In this document: in pieces, positions 26,233-32,958 of the stretch
Layout of the letters: each line of letters opens with the position of its first letter
Numbering within the stretch: position 1 is the stretch's first letter
NCBI RefSeq assembly: GCF_014203715.1
Contig: NZ_JACHJP010000001.1
Coordinates: 1,466,432-1,530,431 of the forward strand
Direction: 5' to 3'
Length of the DNA: 64,000 nt
From: Streptosporangium saharense
GTDB lineage: Bacteria > Actinomycetota > Actinomycetes > Streptosporangiales > Streptosporangiaceae
Notes under the pieces: generated by a model
Seen by the model: the letters and a program-made list of their open reading frames with translations, nothing else
The model's database searches: none
What the model was told of the DNA's origin: nothing
Position numbers and translations under genes: made by a program

Positions 26233-26876
26233 TCCTTCCGCAGGAGGGCGCGCATGCCGTCGATGATGATCCGCAGGCCGTACTCGAAGCCCGCGTCGCC
26301 GTCGGCGTCGAACAGGCCGCCGAGGGCCTGTGTGGTGAGGGGGAAGCGCTCGGGGTCGAGGGTGGGGGCGAGTCGTCCCTCCTGGTAGGGGTTGTCGGCC
26401 TCGCCGTACGCCGAACCGGTGCGCGCCTGCTCCTCGATGGTGAAGCCGACCGTGTAGTGCAGGAGCGTGGGGAAGGCGCGGGCGGCCACCTCAAGGGGGA
26501 AGCCCGCCTCCCGCATGGTCCGCAGGGCCAGCTCGGTCATCCGGAAGATGGCCGGGTCGGTGACGTGGGTGCCCGCCATCATGCGTGCCCCGTCGCGATA
26601 ACGCAGCATCGTACGGCGCAGCCGCCTGAACCTGTCGGTGAGCCATTCGTCCCAGCGGGTGTGGCGTCCCGGCAGTTCGAGCCCCTCCGTGCTCTCGGCG
26701 AGCACGATGCCGGTCATGACGTCGAGTAGTTCCTGCTTGTTCTTGACGTGCCAGTAGAGGGCCGGAGCCTGTACGCCCAGCTCCCTGGCCACCAGGCGCA
26801 TGGTCAGCCCGTCGAGGCCGACCTCGTTGAGCAGCCGCAGTGAGGTTCGTGCGACCTGCTCGGTAGTGATCTTCAT
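26229..26876 (-). CDS. TetR-family repressor of the divergent flavin monooxygenase
   Basis: 215 residues. N-terminal helix-turn-helix (about residues 5-50) with the recognition-helix region ARELGVQAPALYWHVKNK, the pattern of the TetR(class)/TetR_C subgroup that answers to tetracycline-like polyketides. The C-terminal ligand domain contains TVGFTIEEQ, a feature of that subgroup. It is divergent from a flavin monooxygenase across 90 bp holding a good promoter overlapped by a palindrome, so I predict it represses that gene and itself until an aromatic or polyketide ligand binds. Confidence 0.92.
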   Translation of the reverse strand: MKITTEQVARTSLRLLNEVGLDGLTMRLVARELGVQAPALYWHVKNKQELLDVMTGIVLAESTEGLELPGRHTRWDEWLTDRFRRLRRTMLRYRDGARMMAGTHVTDPAIFRMTELALRTMREAGFPLEVAARAFPTLLHYTVGFTIEEQARTGSAYGEADNPYQEGRLAPTLDPERFPLTTQALGGLFDADGDAGFEYGLRIIIDGMRALLRKD

Positions 26877-26898
26877 CCTGTCCTCCGTCCTGGCGCGC

Positions 26899-26927
26899 TT
26901 GACAGCTTAACATTGTTCAGCTAATCC
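26899..26927 (+). promoter_or_regulatory. Promoter of the flavin monooxygenase gene
   Basis: TTGACA at 26899-26904 and TAATCC at 26922-26927 with exactly 17 bp between, the most canonical housekeeping promoter in the window. The start point would fall in or beside the palindromic operator at 26927-26955. Confidence 0.75.
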
Positions 26928-26955
26928 TTAACGCAGTTAAATTTAACGTCGTTAA
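26927..26955. promoter_or_regulatory. TetR-type operator, nested TTAACG palindromes
   Basis: TTAACGTCGTTAA (26943-26955 region) is a near-perfect palindrome, and TTAACGCAGTTAA lies just before it. Together they form a longer imperfect palindrome between the TetR ATG and the monooxygenase ATG. A related TTAAC/GTT pair overlaps the promoter spacer at about 26907. Position over the predicted start point fits repression by the adjacent TetR. Confidence 0.75.
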
Positions 26956-26966
26956 GGGAGAAGATC

Positions 26967-28430
26967 ATGGAGAAGACGGACGTGGTGATCGCCGGTGGCG
27001 GGCCGACCGGGCTGATGCTCGCGTGCGAGCTGCGGCTGGCGGGCGTCGAGGTCGTCGTGCTCGACCGGCTCGCCGAGCGGGGCCGGGATTCGCGGGCGGG
27101 CGGCATCCACGCGCGCACCATGGAGATCCTCGACCAGCGGGGCATCCTCGGCGGCTTCCTCGACGAGGGGCGGAGGCTGGGGGTCGGGCACTTCTCCGCG
27201 CTGCCGCTGGACTTCAGCGGCTTCGAGACCAGATATCCGTTCCTGCTCATGATCGTGCAGACGGCCATCGAGCGCCTGCTTGAGGAACGCGCCGCCCAGC
27301 TCGGCGTGCGGGTGCGCTGGTCGTCAGGGGTGACGGGCCTGCGCCAGGACGAGAGTGGCGTCGAGATCGAGACCGAGGGCGGCGGGAGGCTGCGCGCGGC
27401 CTACCTGGTCGGCTGTGACGGTGGCCGCAGCACGGTGCGCAAGCTCGCCGGGATCGGCTTCCCCGGCACCCCGGCGACGATGACCGCGCTGCTCGGCGAC
27501 GTCTCCCTCACCGACCCGCCTCCCGGACGGATCTTCCAGGAGCGCAGGGAACACGGCTCCTTCAGCGTGCTGCCCTTCGGCGAGAACTGGTACCGGGTGA
27601 TGACCGACGAGCACGACCACGTGGCGGACCGGGACGCCCCGGTGACCTTCGAGACGCTGCGGGAGACGTTCGTGCGGATCGCCGGGACCGACTACGGCAT
27701 GCACAGCCCCCGCTGGGTCTCCCGGTACGGCGACGCCGCCCGGCAGGCGGAGCGCTACCGCGCGGGCCGGGTGCTGCTGGCCGGGGACGCGGCGCACATC
27801 CACTTCCCCGCGGGCGGCCAAGGGCTGAACATGGGCGTGCAGGACGCCTTCAACCTCGGCTGGAAGCTCGCCCTGGTCGTCAACGGCACCGCGCCCGAGG
27901 AACTGCTGGACAGCTACCACGCCGAGCGGCACCCGGTCGCGGAGACGGTGCTGGGCAACACGCGGGCGCAGACGGTGCTCGGTCGGCCTGGCGCGCAGAT
28001 GAACGCGCTGCGCGAGACGTTCAGCCGCCTCATCGAGGTGGACGAGGTGAACCGGCTGCTCGGCGGCATGATCACCGCGCTGGACATCCGCTATCCCCTG
28101 GGGGACGGTCACCCGCTGCTCGGCCGCAGGGTCCCCGACCTCGACCTGCTCACCCCGCACGGCCCGGCCAGGCTGTACGGCCTGCTGCACGACGCCAGGC
28201 CGCTCCTGCTCGATCTGGGGTCGGGGGAGAGCGTCAAGGGGTGGGCGGACCGGGTCGACGTGGTCGAGGCGAGCTGCGCTGACCGGGTGTGGACGCTGCC
28301 GGTCGTCGGGGAGGTGCCGGCCCCCGAGGCGCTGCTCGTGCGTCCCGACGGCCACGTCGCCTGGGTCGCCGGTTCGGGCTCCCTGGAGACGGCCCTCACC
28401 ACCTGGTGTGGTCCGGCGACTACCGCTTAA
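26967..28430 (+). CDS. FAD-dependent aromatic/polyketide monooxygenase (PHBH fold)
   Basis: 487 residues. The Rossmann motif GGGPTGLMLA starts near residue 9, the DG motif is in VGCDGGRSTVRKLAG, and the GD motif is in LLAGDAAHIHFPAGGQGLN. A thioredoxin-like C-terminal region follows. This is the size and layout of RdmE/PgaE/TetX-like hydroxylases that oxygenate aromatic polyketides or inactivate them. No biosynthetic genes are nearby. A lone monooxygenase under a tetracycline-repressor-like TetR is more consistent with detoxification of an incoming compound than with biosynthesis, but this is inference. The ATG at 26967 is preceded by AAGGGAGAAG. Confidence 0.92.
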   Translation: MEKTDVVIAGGGPTGLMLACELRLAGVEVVVLDRLAERGRDSRAGGIHARTMEILDQRGILGGFLDEGRRLGVGHFSALPLDFSGFETRYPFLLMIVQTAIERLLEERAAQLGVRVRWSSGVTGLRQDESGVEIETEGGGRLRAAYLVGCDGGRSTVRKLAGIGFPGTPATMTALLGDVSLTDPPPGRIFQERREHGSFSVLPFGENWYRVMTDEHDHVADRDAPVTFETLRETFVRIAGTDYGMHSPRWVSRYGDAARQAERYRAGRVLLAGDAAHIHFPAGGQGLNMGVQDAFNLGWKLALVVNGTAPEELLDSYHAERHPVAETVLGNTRAQTVLGRPGAQMNALRETFSRLIEVDEVNRLLGGMITALDIRYPLGDGHPLLGRRVPDLDLLTPHGPARLYGLLHDARPLLLDLGSGESVKGWADRVDVVEASCADRVWTLPVVGEVPAPEALLVRPDGHVAWVAGSGSLETALTTWCGPATTA

Positions 28431-28458
28431 CGGGCAGGTCAGCGGGTACCAGCACCTC

Positions 28459-28815
28459 ATGCCTGATCTCCTGCCGGAGGAGACCCTGGAGGAGGTCGTC
28501 AACCTGCTCGTCCGCCTCGTCGAGGCGATGGGAGCGATCGTCATCTTCGCCGGGGCGGCCACGGCCTTCGTGCGGTTCGTGGTGGCCGCCCTGCGCGGGA
28601 ACGGCGACGGCTTCGTCACCGTCCGGCTGTTCCTGGGCAGGTTCCTCGCGCTCGGGCTGGAGTTCCAGCTCGCCGGAGACGTGCTGCGCACGGCCGTCTC
28701 GCCGAGTTTCGCCCAGATCGGGCAACTGGCGGCCATCGCGACGATCAGGACCGCGCTGAACTTCTTCCTGAGCAGGGAGATCGAGCGGGAGAGGAGCATG
28801 GTCGGCGGTGGCTGA
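28459..28815 (+). CDS. DUF1622-like small membrane protein
   Basis: 118 residues with two or three hydrophobic segments (about 20-45, 58-75 and 85-103). The segment RLFLGRFLALGLEFQLAGDVL is characteristic of the DUF1622 family, membrane proteins of unknown function. It lies 28 bp after the monooxygenase stop on the same strand, and the next small membrane gene overlaps it by 8 bp. Confidence 0.8.
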   Translation: MPDLLPEETLEEVVNLLVRLVEAMGAIVIFAGAATAFVRFVVAALRGNGDGFVTVRLFLGRFLALGLEFQLAGDVLRTAVSPSFAQIGQLAAIATIRTALNFFLSREIERERSMVGGG

Positions 28816-29056
28816 CCTGGTCCAGACGGCCGTCCCCCTGGTCGTCGCCATGGGACTGGCCGCCGCGCTCGCCGTGCTGGCACGTGGCGCCGGTCCCAGA
28901 GAGGCGATGGCGGTGCTGCTCGACTTCCTCGTCGCGGCGGGCCTGTTGCGCCTGTCACAGGCCCAGACGTGGACGGCGATCATCCTGGCGGCGCTCACGG
29001 TGGTCGTCCGCAAGGTCGTCGTCGCCGGGTTCCTGATCCGGCCGGGGGACCGCTGA
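28808..29056 (+). CDS. Small membrane protein, unknown function
   Basis: 82 residues, GTG start overlapping the DUF1622-like gene by 8 bp. Two or three hydrophobic helices fill most of the length. The overlap suggests the two products are made together and may interact. I do not recognise a family. It is convergent with the LysE gene, 4 bp away. Confidence 0.7.
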   Translation: MADLVQTAVPLVVAMGLAAALAVLARGAGPREAMAVLLDFLVAAGLLRLSQAQTWTAIILAALTVVVRKVVVAGFLIRPGDR

Positions 29057-29060
29057 GAGC

Positions 29061-29711
29061 TCAGGCCCGAGCCGCGTGGGCGCTCTCGCCGGTGAGGGCG
29101 GCCACGGCGCCCAGGCCGAGATAGACCACGCCGCTGGTGACGTCCAGGCGGCGCCGGGCGCGGGCCGAGCCACGCAGGCGTCCGGCCATCGCCGAGGCGA
29201 GCAGGGCGAAGGCGCCGTCGCTCATGGCGCCGAGCGCGATCCAGACCAGGCCGAGCACCACGACCTGCGGGGCGATCGGGCCGAGCGCGGGGTCGGTGAA
29301 CTGCGGGAGGAAGGCCAGGAAGAAGATCGCGGTCTTCGGGTTCAGCACGTTGACCACGAAGCCCTCCCAGAACAGCCGCGATCTTGAGGCGGCCGCGACC
29401 TCGACGGGGGCCTCCCCGTCCGCGCGGGCCGCCATGAGCTTGCGGACGCCGAGCCAGACCAGGTAGGCCACGCCGAGGTACTTCACCACGGTGAACGCGG
29501 TCGCCGAGGCGGCCAGCAGCGCGCTGATGCCCAGGGCCGCGGCGGCCACGTGGACCACGGACCCCAGGTGGATGCCCAGCACCGAGAGCAACCCCGCGGT
29601 ACGGCCCTGGGAGACGCTGCGGGTCACGATGTAGAGGACCGCGGGGCCGGGCACGAGGAGCAGGGCGAGGGTCGCGGCGGCGAAGAGGGCGAGCGTTGTC
29701 AGGTGCGGCAT
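29061..29711 (-). CDS. LysE/RhtB-family amino-acid exporter
   Basis: 216 residues, six predicted transmembrane helices. The signatures are PGPAVLYIVTRSVSQGRTAGL near residue 20 and NVLNPKTAIFFLAFLPQF near residue 120, both diagnostic of the LysE superfamily. It exports amino acids or homoserine-lactone-like compounds; the substrate is unknown. The ATG at 29711 begins the homologous region. It reads away from a 17-bp tandem repeat. Confidence 0.93.
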   Translation of the reverse strand: MPHLTTLALFAAATLALLLVPGPAVLYIVTRSVSQGRTAGLLSVLGIHLGSVVHVAAAALGISALLAASATAFTVVKYLGVAYLVWLGVRKLMAARADGEAPVEVAAASRSRLFWEGFVVNVLNPKTAIFFLAFLPQFTDPALGPIAPQVVVLGLVWIALGAMSDGAFALLASAMAGRLRGSARARRRLDVTSGVVYLGLGAVAALTGESAHAARA

Positions 29712-29755
29712 ATCCGGATCGTAGGGGCGAATCCTGACTGTCCGCCTCAGATTTT

Positions 29756-29840
29756 CCCGCCGTACGGCCCGGCCCGCCGTACGACCCGGCCCGCCGTACC
29801 GCCCGGCCCGCCGTACGACCCGGCCTGCCGGATGGCCCCG
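29756..29840. repeat. 17-bp tandem repeat, four good units plus one degenerate
   Basis: Units start at 29756, 29773, 29790, 29807 and, degenerate, 29824. The consensus is CCCGCCGTACGACCCGG with single changes. Each unit carries the short palindrome CCGTACGG or a variant. Further scattered CGTACGG copies continue to 29962. It fills the 255-bp gap 29712-29966 between lysE and the LysR gene; I see no gene in the gap. Confidence 0.9.
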
Positions 29841-29966
29841 CCGTTCTGCGGCCCGGCACCGGATGCCCCTCCCGCTCTGTGCTTCGGCCTGACTGTACGG
29901 CTCGCCGTCCACGGCCCCGGCCTGGTTGTACGGCCCCGCCGCACAGCCAGGCCGGGCCGTACGGGC

Positions 29967-30845
29967 TCATGGGATGTCGGTCGCGTGGGCCGCGGCTGCC
30001 AGGGTGGTCAGCAGGGCGGCCGTGGCAGGGGGCAGGGGCGGCTCGCCGTAGGTGGCGGCGTAGACGTGCCGGGTCGAGCCGGGCACCTCGACAGCGTTGA
30101 CCCCCGGATGGCGGTGCGCGCGCAGGGCCAGCCCCGGCAGGAGCGTCACCCCCATCCCGGCGGCCACGAGCGCCTGGACGGCGACGATGTCGTCGGTGGT
30201 GAAGGAGATGTCCGGTTCGAAGCCCGCCCGCGCGCACAACTGGAGCAGATGACTTCGGCAGCGGTCGCAGCCCCCGATCCAGGGGGAGTTACGGTGCGCG
30301 GGCAGGTCGCCCGTCACGCCCGAGGTGACCAGGTAGCTGGGGTCGTCCATCAGGTGGGTCAGCCGGACGCCCTCCGCCTCGGGGTCGGTGTCGGCGTAGC
30401 GGAAGACGACCGCCACGTCCACGTAGCCCGCCCGGAGCATCCGCAGCGCCTCGGGCGGCTCGGTCTCGGTCAGGCGCAGCCTGAGCCCCGGGTGCTCCCT
30501 GGCCAGCAGCGCGGCGGCCCCGGGCACGAACGTGCCGAGCGCGGAGGGGAAGGCGGCCAGCCTGACCCGGCCCGCGCGCAGGCCGACGTGCGCGGACAGT
30601 TCGGCGGCGGCGGAGTCGATGCGGCCGATGATCTCGGTGGCCCGTTCGGCGAGCAGGCGTCCCGCCTCGGTGAGCCGGATGCCCCGGCCCGCCCGCTGGA
30701 TCAGTTTGGCGCCGGTCTCGGCTTCGAGCCGGGCGAGATGGTGGCTGACGGAGGGCTGGGAGTAGTGCAGTTCCCTGGCGGCCGCGGTGACCGAGCCGTG
30801 CCGCGCGACGGCGGCCAGGACGCGAAGCCGTACGACATCGAGCAT
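29967..30845 (-). CDS. LysR-family transcriptional regulator
   Basis: 292 residues. N-terminal winged helix (residues ~1-60) with AARELHYSQPSVSHHLARLEAE, then the two-lobed co-inducer domain. The recognition helix differs slightly from the standard (HYSQPSVSHH). It is divergent from the cysteine-dioxygenase-like gene at 30921, and the 75-bp gap contains an AT-rich TATC-N9-GATA site, so control of that gene is likely. Confidence 0.92.
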   Translation of the reverse strand: MLDVVRLRVLAAVARHGSVTAAARELHYSQPSVSHHLARLEAETGAKLIQRAGRGIRLTEAGRLLAERATEIIGRIDSAAAELSAHVGLRAGRVRLAAFPSALGTFVPGAAALLAREHPGLRLRLTETEPPEALRMLRAGYVDVAVVFRYADTDPEAEGVRLTHLMDDPSYLVTSGVTGDLPAHRNSPWIGGCDRCRSHLLQLCARAGFEPDISFTTDDIVAVQALVAAGMGVTLLPGLALRAHRHPGVNAVEVPGSTRHVYAATYGEPPLPPATAALLTTLAAAAHATDIP

Positions 30846-30863
30846 GTATCAAAATTATCGATA
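30846..30863. promoter_or_regulatory. LysR-type binding site in the divergent promoter region
   Basis: TATC and GATA half-sites with a 9-bp AT-rich spacer at about 30847-30863 fit the T-N11-A rule for LysR proteins. It sits between the LysR gene and the divergent cupin gene. Confidence 0.5.
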
Positions 30864-30920
30864 GGTGAGCGGAAAGATAGGCATTGGACGTTATGTATTG
30901 GTATGGCGCACGCTGGCCGT

Positions 30921-31445
30921 ATGGCAACCATGACATTCGTCCGTCCCGGCCTCGCCGAGTTGGTCGAGCGGGTCCGGGGGCTGACCCGCGTGCCCGCGTC
31001 CCCTCGGCTGACGGCCTTCGCCGTGGCCGACGCGCTGCGCGGCCACCTGCCCCCGCCGGAGATCCTCACCGAGGAGGAACGGCTCGGCGACCCTGACCGC
31101 TACGTCGGCCACACCCTCCACGCCGAGAGCGCCTTCTCGGTCGTGGCCGTCGTCTGGCGGCCCGGCCAGGAGACCGTGATCCACGACCACGTCGCCTGGT
31201 GCGTCTTCGGGGTCCTGCGGGGCGCCGAGTACGAGACGATCTACCGCCTCGACGGCGACCACCTGACCGAGGCGGGCCGTACGGTCAACCACGTGGGGGA
31301 GGTCAGCGGCTTCGCCCCGCCGGGGGACATCCACCGGGTCCGCAACATCGGCGAGACCACGGCGATCTCCCTGCACGTCTACGGCGCCGACCTCGGGGCC
31401 ACCCCCAGCAGCGTCCGCCGCGTCTACGACCTGCCGGTCCGCTGA
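30921..31445 (+). CDS. Cysteine-dioxygenase-like cupin
   Basis: 174 residues. The cupin core has the three-histidine iron site of the cysteine dioxygenase family: IHDHVAW supplies two and PGDIHRVRN the third. PGQETVIHDHVAWCVFGVLRG matches bacterial CDO proteins. It would oxidise cysteine or a related thiol (3-mercaptopropionate) to the sulfinate. The ATG at 30921 is the first consistent start. Its 3' end overlaps the convergent PspA gene by 22 bp. Control by the divergent LysR protein is likely. Confidence 0.85.
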   Translation: MATMTFVRPGLAELVERVRGLTRVPASPRLTAFAVADALRGHLPPPEILTEEERLGDPDRYVGHTLHAESAFSVVAVVWRPGQETVIHDHVAWCVFGVLRGAEYETIYRLDGDHLTEAGRTVNHVGEVSGFAPPGDIHRVRNIGETTAISLHVYGADLGATPSSVRRVYDLPVR

Positions 31446-32191
31446 TCCCCCGGTCCCTCGTCCCGCTGACCGAGACCGAGACCGCGCCTGATCTCCTCAA
31501 GCCGGGCGGCGCCCTCGACGTCGAGACTGGCCCGCTCGACCTCCAGCATCCTGGCCTCGACGGAGTTCGTGGTCAGCTCCGCCTCACCGAGGGCGCGGGC
31601 GTAGCGCCTGTCGATCTTCTCCCTGACCTCGTCGAGGGTCGGGGTGTCTCCTGCCGGAGCGAGTCCTGACATCTCACCCATGGTCGTGTTGAGCTGCTCC
31701 TGCATCTCGGCCTGGTCGAGCTGTGAGAGCAGCCGCATCCGCTCGGCGAGCGTGCGCTGCAGGGCCGCGGCGTTGGTGTCGACGGCGGCGCGGGCCTGGT
31801 CGGAGGCCTGCCGGGCGCGGTCGTACATGAGCTTGGTGTCCCGCAGCGTGCTCTCGGCGGCGACGAGCTTGGAGGCGAAGGCACGGGCCGACTCCTCGTA
31901 GGAACGGGCCTTGGTCTCGTCCCCCTCCGCCCTGGCCCGCTCGGACAGCAGGATCGCCTGCCTGGCGTTCTCCTGGAGCCTGCCGGTCTCCTCCGTCGCG
32001 CGGGTGAGCCGCAGCTCCAGCTCGTGCTCGTTGCCGATGACCGAGGCGGCCCGCTGGCTCAGCACCCGGTGCCGCTCCTTGGCCTCCTGTACGGCCTGCT
32101 CTATCTGGACCCGGGGGTCGGACAGTTCGGACAGTCTGCCGGACAGGGCGAAGACGAGATAGCGCCAGGCCCGTCGGACGAGTGTGAACAT
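31424..32191 (-). CDS. pspA: PspA/IM30-family membrane-stress protein
   Basis: 255 residues, almost wholly alpha-helical coiled coil (about 25-225), with the amphipathic start FTLVRRAWRYLVF that binds membranes in PspA/Vipp1. It forms ESCRT-III-like assemblies that protect the membrane. It is the third gene of an operon with a coiled-coil membrane protein (17 bp upstream) and a vWA/solute-binding protein. The usual actinobacterial partners (ClgR, Rv2743c-like) are not adjacent, so this is a separate PspA operon. The last ~20 codons overlap the cupin gene. Confidence 0.9.
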   Translation of the reverse strand: MFTLVRRAWRYLVFALSGRLSELSDPRVQIEQAVQEAKERHRVLSQRAASVIGNEHELELRLTRATEETGRLQENARQAILLSERARAEGDETKARSYEESARAFASKLVAAESTLRDTKLMYDRARQASDQARAAVDTNAAALQRTLAERMRLLSQLDQAEMQEQLNTTMGEMSGLAPAGDTPTLDEVREKIDRRYARALGEAELTTNSVEARMLEVERASLDVEGAARLEEIRRGLGLGQRDEGPGDQRTGRS

Positions 32192-32208
32192 GGGGACTCC
32201 TTACCGCT

Positions 32209-32958
32209 TCACCGCTCCGGCGGGGGTTGCCGGTCCAGCGCGTCGCGAGTGATCTGTTCGGTTTCACGCAGGCCCATCCGGACCCCTTCGAGCCCGGCCG
32301 CCAGCTCGTCGAGCACCCGCGCCGGGTCGAGGACCCCGGTGGCCGACGTCGCCGCCAGCTCGACCACCCGCGCCAGGAGTCCCTCAATGCTGATCGTGCT
32401 CGACTCCATCCGGGCGAGCACCCGGTCCCTGGTCTCGGCGAGCCGGTCGACCACCTCAAGCTGGGTGGCCAGCGAGGCGAGGGCGCGGTCGATGTCCTCG
32501 ACGACCTCCCGCCTCGCCTGTTCCCTGGCGCCGGTCAGCCGCAGGCGTTCCCCCATGAGATGGTCGAGGTCGAACCTGGCCAGCGCGGTGCCGGTCAGCG
32601 ACGCCTGCTGGGCCAGCCGCCGCAGGGCGGCCATCGCGTCGTCCACCTGGGGACGCATCCGCGCGATCCGCCCGGCCAGCGGGCCCTCGTCCATCGAGGC
32701 TCCGAGCTCGTCGAAGCTCCGCGCCGCTGCCTCGGCCCGCCGCAGCCACCGCTCCTCCTGGCTGCCCGAGGTGACGGCCGCCGTACGGCTGCCGCGACGG
32801 CCCTGCAGGGCGGCCGTTCCCACCTTGGTCAGCCAGACGGCGGCTCCCACGAACACCGCGGCGGCCGGGGGCACGTTCACGGCCCAGGCGGCACCCGCCG
32901 CGGTCGCGCCGAGCAGCAGCCCCCACGGGTCGCGCAGTTCCTCACCGAGCCGGGACAT
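32209..32958 (-). CDS. Membrane-anchored coiled-coil protein, unknown function
   Basis: 249 residues. A hydrophobic region near residues 13-50 holds one or two helices. The rest is rich in Arg, Glu, Leu and Ala with heptad-like spacing. The ATG overlaps the stop of the upstream vWA gene (TGATG), so translation is coupled. PspA follows after 17 bp. It may tether or regulate PspA, in the manner of PspB/PspC-type partners, although it is not homologous to them as far as I can see. Confidence 0.78.
   Translation of the reverse strand: MSRLGEELRDPWGLLLGATAAGAAWAVNVPPAAAVFVGAAVWLTKVGTAALQGRRGSRTAAVTSGSQEERWLRRAEAAARSFDELGASMDEGPLAGRIARMRPQVDDAMAALRRLAQQASLTGTALARFDLDHLMGERLRLTGAREQARREVVEDIDRALASLATQLEVVDRLAETRDRVLARMESSTISIEGLLARVVELAATSATGVLDPARVLDELAAGLEGVRMGLRETEQITRDALDRQPPPER

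Noticed and set aside
26229-28430. Part of a polyketide biosynthetic cluster
   Set aside because: No ketosynthase, cyclase, glycosyltransferase or other biosynthetic genes occur in the flanks; the unit is a regulator plus one monooxygenase.
29756-29840. CRISPR-like array
   Set aside because: The 17-bp units are directly adjacent with no spacers, and there are no cas genes.
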